Shown here in pieces: positions 1 to 12,190 of a stretch of DNA of 64,000 nucleotides. Both the position numbers and the translations under genes were made by a program. Below the pieces are notes generated by a model. That model made no database searches, was not told where the DNA came from, and was given only the letters and a program-made list of their open reading frames with translations. How positions within the stretch are numbered: the stretch's first letter is position 1; each line of letters opens with the position of its first letter. The DNA comes from Mikania micrantha (taxonomy: Eukaryota; Streptophyta; Magnoliopsida; Asterales; Asteraceae): assembly GCA_009363875.1 (NCBI GenBank), contig CM018695.1:49089161-49153160 (forward strand). Reading direction: 5' to 3'.

Positions 1-1728
1 AAAATGTTTTCAACAAATACAAAATATTAGTGCAGAAGCGTTTTAGGTGTTAAATCATTACACATCAAAACCAAATAAATAAGTTGTTTTCAACAAATGT
101 ATGCTAGCACTGCTAGTTGTCACCTATAATCTTATTGGTCTATGAGTATGTGTTTGTGTTGGTTTTGGTGTTTCGTTGTATCCCATACAACTCCAAATGT
201 CTGTATGCACAACAGATGGTTTGTGTTGACTTATGTTGACTTGACGAACCGTTGGTGACACGTTTATTGCGTTATAGTTTGTTTGTGTGTCATATTGATC
301 ATACCATGTAAGTAGCACATTATCATACATCCTATAATTCTAATCATATTAATCGTTCATGTAAGTCACGTATAATAATTACAAAAGTTTCCATTTTTGG
401 AAAGTTTCTATTTTTGGAAAGTTTAACCATGAAATCCAATTTCATCAAGTTAATATTTCTAGCATGTTCCAAGAACACATTAAACATGTATACAAATATT
501 GCAAGTCATCCTATCATGGCATTTAGTATTTTTCTAAAATAAAGTTTCCTTATTTGGAAAGTACTTGTTTAAAATCCGTTTTCCACAAACCCAATATACC
601 AAATATGTTTCTATGACTTTCCTAAACATATTCCATCACCAACATATCATGAAATCATGCCAAATCGACTTGTACTATTACTTCAAGTTCACAAAGTTAC
701 AATTTATGGTATTATATGAAAATAGTTTATGTTTTCTCAAAACTAACTTGTCAAGCATGTTAACATACATACTAGTAGGTATAAGCCACCATTTAAATCC
801 ATCTAGAATGTCTAGATCATAAAAAATCATTAATCTTGCACTCGAAAGTTTCCTTATGTAGTAACTATCACCAAACTTCACAATATGCAACCAAAACTCA
901 ATGTAGCTCATTTTTATACTTCAAATCAGTTAAAACTCATCAAGAATCAACTACAAGTCACAAAAAATTCGTGCATGTGTTTTATTTGAAGTTGCATGTG
1001 TGTATGCGTGCATGTGTGTTTTTGGGTGTAATGAGTCATTAAAACTACCTCACAAGTGGGTTGATGGTCACAACTTGACTGGAACAGAAGTTATAGGGTT
1101 GTTGATGTTGCTTCTAGCTCCTTGATGGCTTCTAACACCTTCTAGAAGCTCTAATGTTCCAAGGACACCACCAAATGCAAAAAGTTGCCAATGATGTGTT
1201 AACAGGGGTTCGAGAAGTGTTTGCCAGAGTTCTTGGTCGAGTAGAATAGTAGAGAATTCGGGTTTGAGTAAAAGGATGAATTGTAGGGAATAAAGGGTTG
1301 TATTTATAGAGTTGGTGTGGTCTGGGCCTCGTCGCATACCACAAAGGATAGCTCCGAGCTTCCAAGCGTACCGCGGCAGACAAATTAGTCGAGCCCGGTC
1401 CCGAGCTTCGTCGCGTATCACCAAGCAAAATTTTATTGGTCGTGGCATACCGTGAAGGGTCCGATTCTTAGAATTCCAATTTCATTTATTCGGTTTATCT
1501 CGTGTTCGATTCATGATTGTTTGTGCTCGACTTTGTGAATTGTTTGACATACTTGATTAACCTTAATCAATTTGTAATGTACGATTGAATAATTACCTGA
1601 ACTATCGGTTCGCAAATGTTTGTGTTTTTCTCACTTAATTACTCCTAATTAAGTGCAATGCAAGAAACATAAATGTGTTTAAATAGTTTGTAAGCATTGC
1701 AATTTATCTGAAATTGCCGGGTGTCACA
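1..1728 (-). repeat. Partial LTR of a Ty3/gypsy-type retrotransposon, running off the left edge
   Basis: Read on the minus strand, the segment starts at 1,728 with TGTGACACCCGG, the usual start of Tekay-like LTRs in dicots. About 420 bp downstream it has a good TATA box (TATAAATA, 1,301-1,308 on the plus strand as TATTTATA). The U3 part (about 1,320-1,470) is GC-rich and has three degenerate copies of a TCGCATACC-like motif. The remainder, R-U5-like, is AT-rich and has repeated TTTTTGGAAAGTTT words near 390-420. No coding ORF is convincing. The other end lies outside the window, so solo versus full element cannot be decided. The family call is inferred from termini and layout only. Confidence 0.5.
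1301..1308 (-). promoter_or_regulatory. Predicted TATA box of the partial LTR
   Basis: The minus strand reads CTATAAATAC, about 420 bp inside the LTR start. The position and sequence fit an RNA polymerase II promoter at the U3/R boundary. Confidence 0.4.
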
Positions 1729-1799
1729 AATAAAAATATTTTTTTCGATTCTAATTTACTCAAAACATAAAAGATAAATACGAAAGTTTGTTTTTATGA

Positions 1800-2720
1800 T
1801 GTATAATGAGTGTTTAGATTAAATGAAGCAAAAAAAGACATTGTGTAAAGATTGATTAACAAAAAATGAATAGTTGTAGGAAAATGGTCGGAACTTTCCA
1901 GCATTTATCCGACCACATGTTTCCCTTTTTTATTTTTCAGGCCATTAACATCGTTTTCACGCATAATCTTTTTTACACCTTGATTATATAAGAAAAAAAT
2001 AAGTTAAAAACAATATAATTTATCAAATTATATGTTTGTGTCCCGGTTGTGTAAACAAACAAATATATATATACTTGTACACTTAAAAAATTGGTTTTGT
2101 TCAACAGTGTACGTACAAGTAAATATGTGAAAGTATATAACACAGATAATTTGTTAACACTAACTTTTTCAGATGCATAATGAATGTTTAAAAAAGATAA
2201 AGTGAATAAAAAAACAAAGTCAAAGACTTGAAAAACAAAAAATGAGTTGTTTAGGTAGGAAAATGGTCAGAAGTTTCCAACCTTTTTCCGACTATTTTCC
2301 TACCACATGATTCTTTTTTTCCTCTCGTTTTTAACATCATTTTCTCACGTCATCCTTTTTACACCTTGATTATTACAAAAACATTAGTTACAAACAATAT
2401 CATTTAACAAATTATATGTTTGTGTCTCGGTTGTGTAAACAAACAAACACGTTATATACTTGTACACCGAAAAAACTTTCTTGAGTTATAAAAATGTACG
2501 TACACGTAAATATATGGATGTGTATAACACACATGATTTATTAAAACTAAGTTTTTTAGGATGTATAATAAATTTAAAAAAAAAGAAGCGAAAAAAAAGT
2601 CTAAAACCAGAAAAACAAAAAATGAAAAGTTTAAGTAGGAAAATGGTCGGAAGTTTCCGATATTTTTCCAACCAAAATGAATAATTGGTTGGAAAGTTGT
2701 TAAAATAGTTTATTATTCTT
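1800..2720. repeat. Tandem repeat of about 374-388 bp, 2.4 copies
   Basis: The word TGTATAATGAGTGTTTA (with variants) starts at about 1,800, 2,174 and 2,562. Each unit then carries, in the same order, an A-rich tract, GGAAAATGGTC(G/A)GAA, a TTTCC...CCGAC block and TTGTGTAAACAAACAAA. The third copy is partial. The inverted GGTCGGAA / TTCCGACC words inside each unit could fold as hairpins. They resemble the subterminal repeats of CACTA-type elements and recur at 5.3-5.7 kb. Confidence 0.6.
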
Positions 2721-2884
2721 TATAATAATTTATTATTTTTTGTTTTTAGCGTATGGCATCTTTTGAAAAAAAAAATACGTATAATAAGAGCTTTTCTTCT
2801 TAAAAGAAAATAAACCCTTAAAAATTTCCTTTTATTCCCTAAAAGAAATAAACCCTAACTATTTTTTGTTTTGAAAGACAATTT

Positions 2885-3062
2885 GGATAACTGACGGGTC
2901 ATAGACCCTTCCGATCATATACACACCTTATAGGAGGAAACCCACTATTGGTGAGAGAAAACCCCTAGCCTAGCATGGAACCCCTATTCTGTTCATACCA
3001 GGACTTGAACACGTGACCTTCCCAATATTGAAGCCACAAGATACCTTCTCTGCTGAGAATAA
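2885..3062 (-). mobile_element. SINE-like element (tRNA-derived head), minus strand
   Basis: On the minus strand a B-box-like GTTCAAGTCC follows GGCTTCAATATTGGGAAGG, the layout of a tRNA-derived SINE promoter. It is followed by about 130 bp of non-AT-rich body (CTAGGCTAGGGG, GTGGGTTTCCTCC), which stands out from its surroundings. The A box is weak, and neither a TSD nor a poly(A) tail was resolved. Confidence 0.4.
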
Positions 3063-3534
3063 TTGGTAAACCCTAACTATTTACACTCTCTTTCTCGCAC
3101 AACAATCCGTAACCACCACAGCCTTCCTTCAATCTCCATACTTCAGGCCATCGTTGCACAGCTCCACGCAAGCCCTAAATCGATCTACAGTCCACGCAAA
3201 ACACCACCTCAACCCCTCCATCATACTGCAAATCGACGGCATCACCAACACTGCCCCTCTATCGATTTCCCTGTCATTGAAAGGTAAGAATTGTTGATTT
3301 TATATGTTATTTGTGTTTGAATTTTCAATTATAATATGGGCTTCGAAAATGCTTATTTACGTCATTGATGTTGGCAAATTTTCGAATATGATAGTTTATA
3401 AGGAGGATGAAATGCAGATGCATAAATAGCTCTTAATGGCTCATTGCTGCATTTTGATTTATGAGACTCAAATGTCTACAACGGATAAAAAAAGTAATTC
3501 CAAAAATATATGGCTCATTGCTGCATTTTGATTT
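3063..3534 (+). other. Unassigned segment with an exon/5'-splice-site look
   Basis: 3,063-3,285 is C-rich and open for 74 codons, but I do not recognise the peptide. It starts like a plant 5' UTR (AAACCCTAAC, CT-rich) and ends with a strong donor-like AAAG|GTAAGAATTG followed by T-rich intron-like DNA. This may be a first exon of a lost gene or a captured fragment. An 80-bp spaced repeat (GGCTCATTGCTGCATTTTG at about 3,440 and 3,512) follows it. Confidence 0.25.
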
Positions 3535-4540
3535 ATATAAAATTTGGGTCATGATAAGCTTCATTTTTATGAAATTGATGTTTGTAAGCTGAGTATAATC
3601 CAACTTTTGCAGAAATTGTGTTTTATTATTCATTAGAGTATTACCCCGTGTATTGCACGGGTTTAATATAAAATAATAAATTGTTAGTAATAAAAATTTA
3701 AAAAGTGCAATTTTCTTAATCATTTTTTTACTTTGGTTTTTAAATAAATTAAAAAAGCGTCATCGGTTTATAAAAATCTTATTGTTTTAAACACCTGTTT
3801 ATAGTTTGTTATATTTCTTATAAAAATTCATTTTTAAAGTAAATTTTTGTCTATATAACTTTGATTTTTTGGAATAAAATATTTCTTATTTATAAAAAAT
3901 TAATATTAATTTTTTTTACATTTTATAAACTTTCTTATATGTGTTTTCTAATTAAAAGATTAATAATATTATTAGTTATTAGTATTATGATTATTTAATA
4001 GGAAAGAAAATATAATTATTTAATAGGAAAGAATTAAATGAATTTGATAAAAAGTTGACATGTGGCAATTGTGATATAAGAACATGACAAGTGGCAAAAA
4101 ATATTTTTGTTTATAAGATTTGGGTGATGATAAGCTTCTTTTTTATGAAATTGATGTTTGTAAGCTGAGTATAATCCAACTTTTGCATAAATTGTGTTTT
4201 ATTATTGAGTAGAGTATTACCCCGTGTATTGCATGGGTTTAATATAAAATATTAAATAGTTAATAATAAAAATTTAAAAAGTGTAATTTTCTTAATCATT
4301 TTTTTGCTTTGGTTTTTAAATAAATTAAAAAAGCGTCATCGGTTTATAAAAATCTTATTGTTTTAAACACCCGTTTATAGTTTATTATATTTTTTATAAA
4401 AATTCATTTGTAACGTAAATTTTTGTCTATATAACTTTGATTTTTTTGGAAATAAAATATTTCTTATTTATAAAGTGTTCTTGTCTATATAACTTTGATT
4501 TTTTGGAAATAAAATATTTCTTATTTATAAAGTGTTCCTT
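3535..4540 (+). repeat. 576-bp direct duplication with a CCCGTG...CACGGG hairpin
   Basis: Two adjacent copies (about 3,535-4,110 and 4,111-4,540, the second shortened) share AAGCTTC...GTAAGCTGAGTATAATCC, then GAGTATTACCCCGTG (3,636 and 4,212; spacing 576) and GCGTCATCGGTTTATAAAAATC. The short hairpin CCCGTGtattgCACGGG is typical of some plant Helitron and MITE families, but no TC...CTRR ends were fixed. Unit 2 ends with a further 57-bp tandem duplication (TTGTCTATATAACTTTG at about 4,424 and 4,481). The first unit ends in GACATGTGGCA...GACAAGTGGCAAAA, words also found at 45.1 kb. Confidence 0.5.
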
Positions 4541-5339
4541 CTGGTGCTTTTACAAGAGTTAAAGTTAGTTTCCAACAAAAAAAAAAATCAAATATGATGT
4601 TTAAAAAGTTAATCATGAGATTATTTCCACATTTTTTTGGAAATGGCTTCTTGTAATTTCGATCTAGAAAAGAAGTTTTTCTTTAAAATAGCACATTTAA
4701 ACTTTACTATTTATAAAAATGTCATTGATTTCAAAACTAAGTAGTATATCATTTTGTAATCTTATACTAGTTCAAGTAACTACTTGATTCTTTTTAATGT
4801 TATGATCTATGTTTACAATTCTATTTAACTTTTATTTTATATTTTGTATTGTAATTTGTAAATAGTATGTTTTTGTGACAAGTGCTAAATAGTGAATTAT
4901 AAAGCTTATTCGAATAACCAGACCCTATTAAGCAACCCATGATTCCTGACTTTTTTGAAATAAGAGAGAAATCCACCACGGCAAATATACTATAGATGCA
5001 AGATTAAAAGAGGAGTGAATGCTTTTTTTTTTGCCATTTTTTATCTCTGAATTTAATGAACCCATCTCATTCTTCAACTCTATGTAATCTAATATTTCTG
5101 TCACGCATTTACATGTAGACAATGTGTGGTTGGTAAACAAGGATCGGTCTTTTCGTAGGTTCGAGTGCGGTTTGGGTTAGTCGGGTTTGGATATTTTGAC
5201 ACCCTTATTTGGAAGTATGCTTTAGAGGAGTGTTTTTGAGACAGTAATAAGGTGAGAACTCTATCGTATTTGCTCGTTGTGTATATATATTTAGCGCAAG
5301 TTCTAATAATATTGTGTCTACATTTAGTGTAAGTTCTTA
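4541..5339. other. AT-rich intergenic DNA, nothing recognised
   Basis: No coding or RNA feature is supported. A short GGTTCGAGTGCGGTTTGGGTTAG-like stretch near 5,157-5,185, ending TTTTGACACCCTTA, hints at a hAT-MITE remnant, but termini are missing. Confidence 0.3.
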
Positions 5340-5706
5340 CAATTTGGGAAAAAAAGAAGTAGAAAATGTTTGTTGGAAGTTTGTCGGAAATACAGCAAAA
5401 AATGAATAAAAAATAAAGCCGATGGTCAGAAATTTCTCGGAAAATAAAAATTTTAAAAATATGTTTTGTCGGAAACAAGTTGAAATTGACAAAAAAAACT
5501 TACTCTGAAATTATCTGTCTGAAAAGTTCTCGAAAGTTCGTCGGAAATGTTGTCATCGGAAAGTTGTCGCAAAATTTCCGCAGAAATTCGTTGGAAATAC
5601 TTTTCCAACCAGGTTTTTTCCGACTAAGATATTTTGTCGGTAATACTGTTTTCCGACGAATTTCCGACCAAAATCTTCGTTGGAGACGGTCGTGTTTTCT
5701 AGTACT
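5340..5706. mobile_element. CACTA-like transposon end (fragment)
   Basis: The segment is packed with short direct and inverted copies of GTCGGAAA / TTTCCGAC (at least ten in 330 bp), the subterminal-repeat pattern of En/Spm-type elements. It ends in GTTTTCTAGTACTG. The reverse complement, CAGTACTAGAAAAC, is one base from the common CACTACTAGAAAA terminus. The partner end was not located, so this is a fragment or a MITE derivative. Confidence 0.4.
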
Positions 5707-7140
5707 GTTCTCGCTTTCAGTATTTTGACAAGAGGAGCCGAGTTGATTGATTTGTCCTCTCAAAAGAAGATACTGCGGACAGTATAAAGAATTATTATCA
5801 TTTCGACACAAGAAAAGGATTTTTTACACCCTTTTCTTGAGTCAAAAGAGTAAAGTAACAAAGAAAATGACGATTCAAATAAAAAAACATGCTTTTTTTT
5901 GGGGAGAGATACTATTTAAGCAATCAAGTAACATGTATCTAACATATTCATATCTAAGACTTTTCCACAAAGTGGTGACGAAATGTGTAACTTGTACAAA
6001 TCTTTCCATTTTCCAAGCCTATCCAATCCATTCGTTCGTAGAGCTATTTACTCGATTGCAGACATTTCTAGAACACAAGATCTCGTGCATTGGAAACCCA
6101 TGGTTATAGACCCAAATCCATTAGTATGAAACATTTTCTTTTTCAAGTGAAATCCCCTAGTATATGAAAGAGTGAAAAATTGCTTTCATTGTTGTGGAAT
6201 AAGAAGCCTGAAGAAGACCGGATGTCATTCTGTTTTTCAAATAAAGTATATAAAATGGATGAAAATGTAAGAAATCTGATCCAACCCTTCGATAACCATG
6301 TATATTGTGTTTTGATATTCTTTTAATCTATACAAAATCAAAAACCAAAAATAAATAAATACACGTTCAATACTCAATATATGCACATAAATGAGAAACT
6401 ACCTTGTCACCAGGCCTTTTGATGAGAAAAAAATTAACTATTATCATGGTGTAATTTAATTTGAGCTAGTTTATAAATATAATAGATTTTGCCGTTAAAA
6501 AAAAATGATTAATGACCGTTTTCCATCTTTATATATTTTTGCCTTCATATATATATCTCATACCAGCTTTAAAAACTTGTTTATTTACATTATTGAATAA
6601 ATAAAAAATAAATAATGACTTATAATTATTTAGCTAAAAAGATTTAATAATTATTTAATTAAATTTATTTAAATTTTTAAAAATATATTCTTTTAATATC
6701 ATTATTATTTAAGAATAGAGAAAAATGAGAAAAATTAAGATGACAAGAAGATAATAACATGTATTTACTCATTTATATGAGAAAGATGGAAAAAATAAAG
6801 TTGAATAAACACCACATAATGACACGTGTTCTTCCAGCTATTTTTTTTATCATAATAAACTAACTTAGAAAAACATGTATCTACATAGATTGAATAAATA
6901 AAAATTTAGATAATTATTCTTTAACTATTTAGTTAGAAAATTTTATAATGATATATAATTAGATTTGTTTAAATATTAAAAATATATGTTTTAATATCAC
7001 TATTATTATTAATTAATAAGAGATAGCTAGTTAGAATCTAAGAAAAAAGTCATACATTGACGTGCGTGTTCTCAATTAATATAAGAGAGACATAAAAAAA
7101 CAAAAATAAGAAAACACTACAAAGTAACACATGTAGTACT
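5707..7140. other. AT-rich intergenic DNA, nothing coding
   Basis: ORFs here are short and compositionally biased. A GCCGTTAAAAAAAAA tail at about 6,491-6,506 looks like a SINE 3' end without a recognisable head. From about 6,580 to 7,140 the sequence resembles the AT-rich repeat at 44.2-45.2 kb (runs of TTATTTAAT, and ACATGACACGTGTT-like words). Confidence 0.3.
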
Positions 7141-7460
7141 TCAACTTAGCTCACGTGATTAGAGCTCAGGGATTCCAAAGGGGAGGTTTTGAATTCGAAT
7201 CTGCTAGGTGACGGTTTGAAGTGTAGCAGGGCAATGAAGGAATCTGGGCCTAAACTGGTTTTACCATGGACCAACGTTGTGAGCTGCAAACCCAATAGTG
7301 GGTCGGTCCTGTAGGGTTTTCCCTGGTCGAATGCCAAGCCAAACTTTGATGCCTAATGGGCCCGGTTAAGACAACACATTGACCAGAGTAGGGTGTGAGC
7401 CTCTCCGTTGGAAAGGGTGTGATACCTTCCAAAAATTTAGAAAGTCGCCGTTAGGAAAAA
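7141..7460 (+). mobile_element. SINE-like element with tRNA-like head
   Basis: Starts with TAGCTCACGTGATTAGAGC (A-box-like) and GAATTCGAATCTGC (B-box-like), about 35 bp apart. A GC-richer 220-bp body (GGGCCCGGTTAAGAC, GGGTGTGAGCCTCTCC) follows, ending GTCGCCGTTAGGAAAAAAAAG. Head, body and A-rich tail fit a Pol III SINE of about 320 bp. Flanking TSDs are not evident by eye. Confidence 0.5.
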
Positions 7461-8599
7461 AAAGTCACATATGTCATTCTTAAATATTTTTTTATTATAA
7501 TATATTAACACTCTTTTTGTTAACATATGCTGTCTCAACTAATGCATGACATATTGTCATATGTTATTGCATTTATATGATGAGGCTGAGGCATACGAAA
7601 ATGAACAAAAATGGTCTGTACTATGTTAAAAAGTTCATGTATTACACTTAATAATAAAAAAAATATAATTTATAAATCTCTAAATAAATTTTATTATTAT
7701 GTATTATATATAAAATGAAAAGTTGCAATTAAAACTCATAAATCTTCAAATACTTTTTTGTTTAAAATATTTGAGATTTTATTGGTAAGTTTATCACAAC
7801 TATCTAAGATTAATAGTGTTGTTTGCATCTACTTTTAAATTAATACAACTAAACATGTGTAAAGAGTTGTTGTCTCAAAATCAAACCAACCTTGGATAGT
7901 GACTATCATAGGCTTTTATATATCGTTATTACAAAACATATAACATATGGAAATTGTATTTGAAATTTAATTGAAATTATTTTGTCAAGCTATCAATTCA
8001 TTTATAAGGATAAAAGTGTGATTCCCAATATTACATTCAAATATGATCTCCTGTTTTATAACACAATTTGCATAAACCAATATTTTGGTCTATATTTCAT
8101 AATAACATGATTGGAATGTATACCTTTAGGTGAAACATGTTGTTTGACAAATCTTAGTTTAAATCCATTTAAAACATAATGTGAATATAAACTTTCTTCA
8201 AACTTATCGTTAACATATTATGTTTGGCACATCCTATACGAAGTTTGGCATTTAATCAGAAAATCAAAATGAGAATAAAATAAAATATCTCCTGTCTTTA
8301 ATACTAATAATATGTTGAAAATTAGGACTAAAATTAATTATATTTCAAAACACTTTTTTAAATCTAAATGTAATTAATTAATCAAAATTAGAATAAAATG
8401 AAAATGATATGACAGAAAATATTGTGATTTAAAAAACCATAAAATAATTATACATATAAACATCTAAATATGTGAAGGAAGGCTTTCTATTTGATTTTTT
8501 CTGACTATAAAATCGTTTTTACTTCGTAGAATTTAAGAAAATATGCAAAAATAGTTTAATTGATGAAAATTAAAATTTTGCTTTGAAATATTCCGTAAA
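7461..8599. other. AT-rich intergenic DNA, nothing recognised
   Basis: No ORF, RNA or transposon terminus could be supported. Confidence 0.3.
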
Positions 8600-8876
8600 T
8601 AAAAATTGTAACAGTTAATTCGATTAAATTCGGTTTTATTCGCTTGAATTCGTCATATTCGGATTAGTTTATTTGGTTTTAACCGGTTTATTTGGTTTTA
8701 GTAGGTTTGTTCGATTTTAACCGAAACAAAACTAAATTGAATTTTGTTGAATTTAGTTCAGACAACCACTTCCTGAATTTAGTTTGATTTTGGTTTTTGG
8801 CAGGCAAAAAAAATTTGAAAACTGACAAAACAGAATCGAAAAACCGTTAACCGAACCGATTAACACCTCTAGGCAC
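8600..8876. mobile_element. hAT-MITE-like fragment
   Basis: Reiterated TTCGGTTT / AACCGGTTTATTTGG words are followed by AACCGTTAACCGAACCG and the end ACACCTCTA. Degenerate CGGTT repeats bounded by an (A/C)ACCTCTA end are characteristic of small hAT-derived MITEs. The opposite TAGAGGTGT end was not found. Confidence 0.3.
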
Positions 8877-9479
8877 AAAAAGAATATTAAAGTGGTAGAC
8901 CCAGAATTTTTTTGAATGAGAGGTGGAAATTTATTGGGGCGATTGTATGTCGTTAAATATTTCATTTTTTATACCGATTCGAACCGGGTAGGGTTAGGTT
9001 AACAAAAAATGAAAAAACTAAAGTAAATAAAAAACCATTAGAGTTGCTGCTCCTATTTATGTCAAAGATTCAATCTTTTTAAGTCACTAGTAATACATAT
9101 TTCGTTATTTGAGTATTAATTTTATTAGTTTTGCTTTCCAAATAGTTTTAAATTAGGATTCAACAGCATCATCAAAATTTCATAGGGATCAGTGTCAAAA
9201 TTTCCTGGAGTTGTTAAGACCAGGTCGTATATAAACATTATAAAAAAGTTCACAAGGGTCGATCGACTCTCATAAAAGGTGTTAGGTCCACCCTCGGTTC
9301 CAAGTTCTAACATGAGTGTATGGGTGTTGGTTAGGTTAGATGTTCATGGTTGTACGTTAGGCCCATTATCCAAATTTGTTCTCTTGTTACTTGTTAGTTC
9401 CCTTTGATGTGAAAATCTGAACATCATACCGGTAAAAATCTTGAATGACTCCGAGTCTTGAAATATGATTCATTTAGTT
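8877..9479. other. Intergenic DNA, nothing recognised
   Basis: Contains short minus-strand ORFs without recognisable motifs and no clear repeat boundary. Confidence 0.25.
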
Positions 9480-9866
9480 AACGAGCTCGAAATTCACATA
9501 TTAAATTCGCGAGCCTAAATGAGCTTCTTATTTATATGGTTTTTATCTAATTAATATAAGTGTATATTTATATAGATAATTGTTTGTGTATATTAAATTA
9601 TGATAAATTTAACTAAATCAAATATATTATTTTATTTATAAAAAAATATAGTTATAAATATACTTAAAATTAATAATAGAAAGAAATTAATTAATAATTT
9701 AATAATAAATGAGCCTAGCCTAGCCGAACTCAACCTTTATAATTTTAATACAAGTCCAGCTCAAGCTTTAGAAATAAAACTTTAACAAACCAAGCTCAAA
9801 GTCAAGCATTTTAAAGTCAAAATAAGTCGAGCTCGAGCTCAGGTCAGCTTGTTTAAACCCCTAGTT
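9480..9866. mobile_element. hAT-MITE-like fragment with GAGCTCGA / AGCCTAGCC words
   Basis: The left part reads AACGAGCTCG...GCGAGCCTAAATGAGC. The right part reads GAGCCTAGCCTAGCC...AAGTCGAGCTCGAGCTCAGG and ends TTTAAACCCCTAG. Complementary GAGCTC/GAGCC words at both sides and a TTTAAACCCCTA terminus suggest a degenerate hAT-type MITE of about 390 bp. The left terminus is eroded. Confidence 0.3.
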
Positions 9867-10619
9867 AAAGGGAAAAGATTTATCAAGTAACACATTCTTC
9901 AAACAAGAACTACGATTTGGATTGTACCAGAACAAAACAGGCTGAACACTATCAGTAACATTACCGGTATTTGTTTTCATCTTTTATGTGTCAGCTCCCT
10001 TTGGTTTCAGTATTTTTTTTGATATTTTCAATGGTACTAGTGCCGAACTGACAAAATCGATGTTTGTATTTAATTTGCACTTTCACTCATTTTCGGTAAC
10101 AATATTGTTTAGTACAGGTATCGTGTGGTTCTCATCCCTACTTCAATCAATGAACACAGACGCTAGATGGGTCCAAGGATTTAAATGTTGCTTGGATCCG
10201 ATATTAACTGCAAGATTATGGCTTTGTGCTTATCAAAACTATAGATAAATGTGACAACATGTGTGTAATTGCAACCACATACAAGTACCGAATTTAGCAT
10301 TCAAAAACCAAGTATATTGTGATTTGATATTATTTTGATCCTTATAATTAAAAAAAAAAAAAAAGAGATGACATTCAACATGTGCATAGATAGGCTTCTA
10401 CAATTGTATTTCAGTTGTAAATACGCTTGTATGATTAGGCCGTCCATGAAAAATGAGCATAAGTATTTAGTATGTTGAAGAAAATAATATCTTAAATCAT
10501 AATGATTAATTCAAGCAATAATTTATTAACTAAGTAATTAACGAACAAGAACACTATCAAATTCGAAGTCTAAATACCACTTTTGTAATCTATCAAATTG
10601 AAGCAATAATTCAAGCACT
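9867..10619. other. Intergenic DNA, nothing recognised
   Basis: An 86-codon plus-strand ORF (9,988-10,248) shows no family motif and is probably chance. The rest is AT-rich with an A14 tract near 10,351. Confidence 0.25.
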
Positions 10620-10812
10620 TTTTCAACCTTCAAGGAAGTGGTGAGTGATTAGAGTGAAGAAGAGACGACTTAGAGGTCTCAAGTTCAATCCCCATTTAGA
10701 TCAATTTTCCTTAGAGGTCACCGGCCCGGTTGCTTGCGGCCGCGCTTTACCAGTTCCTCTCGGTTAGTCAAGTATTGTGGGGACTTGGGGGTTACCACAG
10801 TTATATAAAAAA
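10620..10812 (+). mobile_element. SINE-like element
   Basis: AGTGGTGAGTGATTAGAG...GAGGTCTCAAGTTCAATCCCC gives A-box-like and B-box-like words at tRNA-like spacing. A GC-rich body follows (CCGGCCCGGTTGCTTGCGGC), then GGGGGTTACCACAG and an A-rich tail (TATATAAAAAAAATTG). Confidence 0.45.
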
Positions 10813-10904
10813 AATTGAAGCAATTTTGTAAACTATCAACTTCGAGTAGCGAGTGAGCGCCATGAGAACGTTTGATTGAGTCAACTGTGAGAAACTAAGA
10901 TACC

Positions 10905-11110
10905 AAAGGCATTATAGCCAAGAGGTATTTTGATAGTGAGATAAAGCTCATGAACCAAATGGTCTTGGGTTCGAATCTCACAAGGGGTTTTCTTAAAGTA
11001 TGACTTGGTGGTGGATATTATCAGATGGTATTGCTATTGTCATAATGATACTTAAGTGACCCACCAGTGATCTAAAAATTAGCCGTTCAAATTTAAGACA
11101 AGAATGATTA
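10905..11110 (+). mobile_element. SINE-like element
   Basis: TAGTGAGATAAAGCTCATG and GGTCTTGGGTTCGAATCTCAC form a tRNA-like A box / B box pair. The body contains TGACTTGGTGGTGGATATT and ends near TTAGCCGTTCAAATT. It sits about 90 bp after another SINE-like unit but has a different body, so it is a different family. Confidence 0.45.
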
Positions 11111-11777
11111 TACGTACATTGATTAAGGAGTAATGGCTGATTCAAAAATACAAGCTTCAAGTTTCTTTATGGGGTTGTGTTAATATTACACCCAAATCTA
11201 TATTTTCACACCCTTTATACGTGTCGTACAGTACCCTACGTCACGTATAGCAACCTATATGCCACGTAGAGTACTTTACGCCATGTACAACAACATGTAG
11301 ATCGGACATTCTGGACAATGATTGGATGTCATATGTCACACCCTGAGCCGGCGGGTCGGATCGTGTGTCCCGTCGGGCGGAAAAATCTCGGGGCGCGATA
11401 TCGGGAATGATAATCGTGTTGATCAGATTGTTTGCAATGCACATGATATATAATGAGAAACTGCTAAATTAAAATAAAATTACAAAGTTAAATTACATCA
11501 GTTTTGTTCATAATTTAACAATGCAAATCTACTATCAACATCATAATTCTTCTATCTTGTATCTGCACAAGATATACAAAATAATCTGTAAAATGATGTT
11601 CAAAAATATGCAGGTCCAACATACTAGGTCCTCTATCTGGCATCCTAGTCCAAAAGCATAACTTCTAACTCAGACCTGTTCGTCACCTGAGAAATCATGT
11701 AAAAAGATCAAGTCAACACATGGTTGGTGAGTTCATATAGTTTTATTTAAAAATGAATTTGAATAAACCGTTCGGAT

Positions 11778-12190
11778 GACAACCTTAACCTCACCATTAA
11801 CCACATATACCATCTAGTTCAGTATGGTTATATATAGGGCATATGTAGGGTCGAACTTACGCCCGCACAGCCACCGTCCCACCACATACCAAACCACATA
11901 ATATATTGTTCCTGGTGATAATTAAGCATTTCATCCCATACCTTTGATTCACAACGTTTGATTACCCTGAAATCTGTTTACCTTGATCCCCTGAAATGAC
12001 AACCTTAACCTCATCAACAACCACCTATGTTATCCAATCAAGTATGCTTATATATAGGGCATATGTAGGGTCGAACTTACCGCCCACCCAGCCACCGTCC
12101 CACCACATACCGGACTGCTTAAAATATTGTTGTTAATGATAATTAAGCATTTCATCTCATACCATCTTCATATTAGATTTTTGGAGTTCC
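11778..12190. repeat. 220-bp tandem duplication inside the solo LTR
   Basis: Two copies start with GACAACCTTAACCTCA (11,778 and 11,998). Each has TATATAGGGCATATGTAGGG, then GCCACCGTCCCACCACATACC, then GATAATTAAGCATTTCATC. A single related copy (TATAGGGCATATGCAGGGG...CACCGTCCCACC) lies in the solo LTR at 38.03-38.09 kb. Confidence 0.7.

Noticed and set aside
565..1448. Several ORFs of 60-126 codons on both strands near the left edge
   Set aside because: They lie inside an LTR-like segment with no codon bias or family motif.
5480..6109. ORFs of 82-120 codons around 5.5-6.1 kb
   Set aside because: They arise from reiterated TTTCCGAC repeats and AT-rich DNA; the peptides are low complexity and both strands are open.
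8753..9313. Short minus-strand ORFs around 8.8-9.3 kb as host genes
   Set aside because: 60-70 codons, no motifs, next to MITE-like sequence.
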